Below are positions 6,296-6,756 of a DNA stretch of 6,756 bases, piece after piece. Location of the stretch: the NCBI GenBank assembly GCA_016931435.1, contig JAFGET010000027.1, positions 1 through 6,756 on the forward strand, read 5' to 3'. A program made the translations under genes and the position numbers. The notes below the pieces were generated by a model. That model made no database searches, was not told where the DNA came from, and saw nothing but the letters and a program-made list of their open reading frames with translations. How positions within the stretch are numbered: the first letter of the stretch is position 1; each line of letters starts with the position of its first letter. This stretch comes from Candidatus Omnitrophota bacterium (GTDB taxonomy: Bacteria; Omnitrophota; Gorgyraeia; Gygaellales; Profunditerraquicolaceae).

Positions 6296-6301
6296 CCTCC
6301 T
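6296..6301 (-). promoter_or_regulatory. Ribosome binding site of yebC
   Basis: AGGAGG in the sense direction, six bases before the ATG at 6289. It is the strongest initiation signal in the yebC-ruvC-ruvA-scpB block; ruvC and ruvA have none of their own. Confidence 0.8.
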
Positions 6302-6302
6302 G

Positions 6303-6370
6303 ACTAGCTATGGGTCAATAATCAATAGCTAATAGTAAATTATCAACTATAGGCCATAGACTATAGACCC
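6303..6370. repeat. AT-rich CTATAG/AATAGC-type repeats in the rnpB-yebC spacer
   Basis: The spacer holds several short related units: CTATGGGTC (6308-6316), AATAGCTAATAG (6324-6335), CTATAG twice (6347-6352 and 6361-6366) around CCATAG, and GACCC (6366-6370), which can pair with GGGTC at 6312-6316. No coding potential is seen. It resembles low-complexity intergenic repeat tracts, of a different kind from the one between hisC and aroF. The possible yebC promoter lies inside it. Confidence 0.45.
6318..6346 (-). promoter_or_regulatory. Possible sigma-70-type promoter for the yebC block
   Basis: In the sense direction TTGATA (6346-6341, five of six matches to TTGACA) and GATTAT (6323-6318, four of six to TATAAT) are separated by 17 bases. 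A start about seven bases on would give a leader of some 20 bases carrying the yebC ribosome binding site. The surrounding sequence is AT-rich and repetitive, so a chance match is quite possible. Confidence 0.3.
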
Positions 6371-6387
6371 TTGCGTTTTAAAAATAT

Positions 6388-6404
6388 AAAAAAAGCGGGT
6401 AGAA
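6388..6404 (-). terminator. Probable 3' end / terminator of rnpB
   Basis: In the sense direction the RNA ends ..UUCUACCCGC followed by seven U (6394-6388) and more AU-rich bases. No local hairpin is seen; in many RNase P RNAs the 3' strand pairs with the 5' end as helix P1, and the 5' end lies beyond the window. Termination here is inferred from the U run alone. Confidence 0.4.
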
Positions 6405-6756
6405 TAAGCCGAGTTCTGTCCTGACACGATTTTTCGCGTCGATTAGCGGTCATTACTCTCGATCCCGGCGTTACCGCCAGGACTCATGCGGCTTACCCAA
6501 GACTGATAACGGAACGGGTAAATTCCTCGTCTCCTATTTTGCCTTACTCCGCGTAGAGATTGCTGCGTTGCACTTCCCCCCGCGCCGATCGGCGCGGGGT
6601 TATTCGTCGCTGTAGCTCTCGCGGATGTTCAGCTTATCGCCTTTCATCCGCGCCCAAACCGCTCTAGTCAGAGCGATTTGGATATCCGCCCCCGTACTAA
6701 TCGCCATCAAACAACTATCACTTGATGCGCAATCGGCACAAGGAGATGGGCGTTAC
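6390..6756 (-). ncRNA. rnpB: RNase P RNA (rnpB), 5' part cut by or beyond the window edge
   Basis: Catalytic RNA of RNase P, which matures tRNA 5' ends. The 3' portion is clear. In the sense direction GACAGAACUCGGCUUAU (6420-6404) is the conserved 3' strand of helix P4; GGGUAAGCCGCAUGAG (6498-6483) with GGCGGUAACGCC (6478-6467) and GAGAGUAAUGACCGC (6460-6446) match the next conserved block; GGAGUAAGGCAAAAUAGG (6550-6533) matches the GGAGCAAGGC(C)AAAUAGG core, preceded by AGCAAUCUC in place of GGUAAACUCC. The 5' P4 strand (GAGGAAAGUCC) is absent and must lie beyond 6756. From 6578 to 6756 the match is poor: GAUGAAAGG and GAUAAGCU loosely resemble the P9-P11 region, and four hairpins occur, but conserved ACAGA..ACCGCC is not found. 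The left boundary is set by the U run. Identity is firm for 6395-6575, less so further right. Confidence 0.85.
6578..6599. repeat. Perfect 22-bp GC-rich palindrome (likely RNA helix P12)
   Basis: Arms CCCCGCGCC (6578-6586) and GGCGCGGGG (6591-6599) enclose GATC; as RNA this is a 9-bp stem with a four-base loop. Its place upstream of the AGCAAUCUC / GGAGUAAGGC core fits the variable P12 helix of RNase P RNA. It also directly follows the TAA of a small minus-strand ORF, but in the sense direction it is followed by GGAAG, not T, so it is not an intrinsic terminator. Confidence 0.6.

Noticed and set aside
6578..6599. Palindrome considered as a Rho-independent terminator of the small ORF
   Set aside because: In the sense direction the stem is followed by GGAAGUGC without any U run, and the place fits an RNase P RNA helix.
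6390..6756. tmRNA (ssrA) considered for the structured RNA at the right end
   Set aside because: No tag-peptide frame ending in an ALAA-like sequence and no tRNA-Ala-like end are present; the RNase P RNA core motifs are clear.

Overview
The window is a stretch of ordinary bacterial chromosome in which every recognisable gene lies on the minus strand, so transcription runs from high to low coordinates. Base composition is moderate. Gene order, sequence style and two kinds of AT-rich intergenic repeat suggest an uncultured deep-branching bacterium, perhaps of the Omnitrophica/Planctomycetes-Elusimicrobia area. This is a tentative inference from gene context and protein character, not a placement. 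No tRNA, CRISPR array, insertion sequence or phage gene was found.

Layout in transcription order: (1) RNase P RNA (rnpB), cut by the right edge, from about 6756 to 6390, ending in a T run. (2) A 98-bp AT-rich spacer with short repeats and a possible promoter. (3) A compact block yebC-ruvC-ruvA-scpB (6289 to 3843), with gaps of 3, -4 and 0 bp: a translation factor, two Holliday-junction proteins and a condensin subunit. (4) A 119-bp spacer with a nested set of GC-rich hairpins ending against the pheA ribosome binding site. (5) An aromatic amino acid block pheA-hisC (4-bp overlap), a 120-bp AT-rich spacer with an inverted repeat, then aroF-tyrA (1-bp overlap), with tyrA running off the left edge.

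The metabolic block is coherent. AroF makes DAHP, the entry to the shikimate pathway. PheA turns chorismate into prephenate and phenylpyruvate, and TyrA turns prephenate into 4-hydroxyphenylpyruvate. The HisC-type aminotransferase sits exactly where an aromatic transaminase is needed to finish Phe and Tyr, and no other his gene is in view. AroF has an N-terminal ferredoxin-like regulatory domain and PheA a C-terminal ACT domain, so feedback control is probably built into the enzymes.

I see no convincing new multi-gene system. The points most worth a second look are the region upstream of the clear RNase P RNA core (6578-6756), which folds into tandem hairpins but also reads as a small ORF, and the structured leader in front of pheA.
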